64,000 bases of DNA, taken from the NCBI GenBank assembly GCA_036128855.1, contig JAYYPW010000004.1:16449-80448 (forward strand), in the 5' to 3' direction. The DNA is from JAYYPW01 sp036128855. GTDB taxonomy: Bacteria; Pseudomonadota; Gammaproteobacteria; Comchoanobacterales; Comchoanobacteraceae. Under the pieces are notes generated by a model, which ran no database searches, was not told the origin of the DNA, and saw nothing but the letters and a program-made list of their open reading frames with translations. Each line of letters starts with the position of its first letter. Position 1 is the stretch's first letter. Made by a program: the position numbers and the translations under genes. Of this stretch, positions 63,762 through 64,000 are shown one piece after another.

Positions 63762-64000
63762 TGAGTCGTATAACACAAGCCTACAAGCAAAATAGGTTAT
63801 GGTGGTTAAGTATAATGACGTTAATTACAGGAGTCAGCATAACTTACTTATTTGTAGGTAATGCAAACCAAGTGTTTTTTCATGCTCAACATAATCTTTC
63901 AGTTGCTGAGAGTAAAAAAATGGCTGAGTTACTAGCAGAACCAAAAAAATTAGAAAAGATGCTATTAACCACTGTGGTAAAAAATCCTCAAGACCATCAC
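63761..64000 (+). CDS. Membrane-anchored protein, possibly TPR/cytochrome c biogenesis (3' end outside window)
   Basis: The frame is open to the right edge, giving 80 residues. It has a short cytoplasmic N-terminus, one membrane segment (about residues 15-34), then a helical part ending LLTTVVKNPQDHH. The last segment looks like the beginning of a TPR repeat, as in CcmH/NrfG-like proteins, but too little is visible to decide. Its ATG overlaps the rluB stop by one base (TAATG). Confidence 0.7.
   Translation, partial: MSRITQAYKQNRLWWLSIMTLITGVSITYLFVGNANQVFFHAQHNLSVAESKKMAELLAEPKKLEKMLLTTVVKNPQDHH

Noticed and set aside
1..64000. CRISPR array, intact insertion sequence or prophage
   Set aside because: No regularly spaced direct repeats, no cas genes, no transposase with terminal repeats and no phage structural genes were seen.

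Overview
The window is a gene-dense, AT-rich chromosomal segment of a gammaproteobacterium. Most of it is core genome. Two blocks keep the Escherichia coli order: rsfS-rlmH-mrdA-mrdB, and the rne/rluC - maf - rpmF-plsX-fabH-fabG-acpP-fabF-mltG-tmk-holB cluster. Several things suggest a host-associated, Legionellales-like lineage: a stand-alone DotI/IcmL-like (type IVB secretion) protein, a giant NAD-glutamate dehydrogenase, several orphan helical proteins with hydrophilic tails, tRNA genes without an encoded CCA, and missing members of conserved clusters (fabD, pabC and yceD are not where expected). The lineage is an inference. No 16S rRNA gene or complete secretion locus lies in the window.

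Layout. 1-7769 (minus): a QseB/PmrA-type response regulator and its histidine kinase, followed by an AddB-like nuclease and an AddA/UvrD-like helicase that runs off the left edge. 8113-12954: the 1613-residue NAD-glutamate dehydrogenase. 13502-14280: a glutathione peroxidase and a tRNA-Ala/tRNA-Glu operon. 14404-17454: three orphan proteins. 17650-25986: gpmA, pepA, rnr, an orphan membrane protein and a TPR-methyltransferase. 25955-31909: mltB, mrdB, mrdA, rlmH, rsfS, orn and tsaE. 31920-36138: rne, rluC and a short-chain dehydrogenase. 36139-38834: about 1 kb without genes, an orphan 401-residue protein, and another gap. 38835-46902: maf and the fatty-acid/DNA-replication cluster. 46871-54282: an amidinotransferase-fold enzyme, groESL with a sigma32-type promoter, a tyrosine recombinase, a malic enzyme and a 5'-nucleotidase. 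54311-60427 (minus): a carboxyl-terminal protease, the DotI/IcmL-like protein and an RND efflux pair in one tight operon. 60469-64000: dapA, a small exported protein in the usual bamC position, bolA, yciB, rluB and the start of a membrane-anchored protein.

The genes fit a cell that keeps envelope growth (MrdA/MrdB, MltB, MltG, Fab proteins, DapA), RNA turnover (RNase E, RNase R, Orn) and chaperones. It may feed on amino acids and C4 acids, since glutamate dehydrogenase and malic enzyme would link glutamate to pyruvate. I see no CRISPR array, intact insertion sequence or prophage. The most promising material for new biology is the set of orphan proteins (14.4-17.5 kb, 22.4-24.3 kb and 37.2-38.4 kb), the ctpA/DotI-like/RND operon, two genes whose promoters imply leaderless mRNAs, and a possible secreted-peptide ORF in the rne leader.
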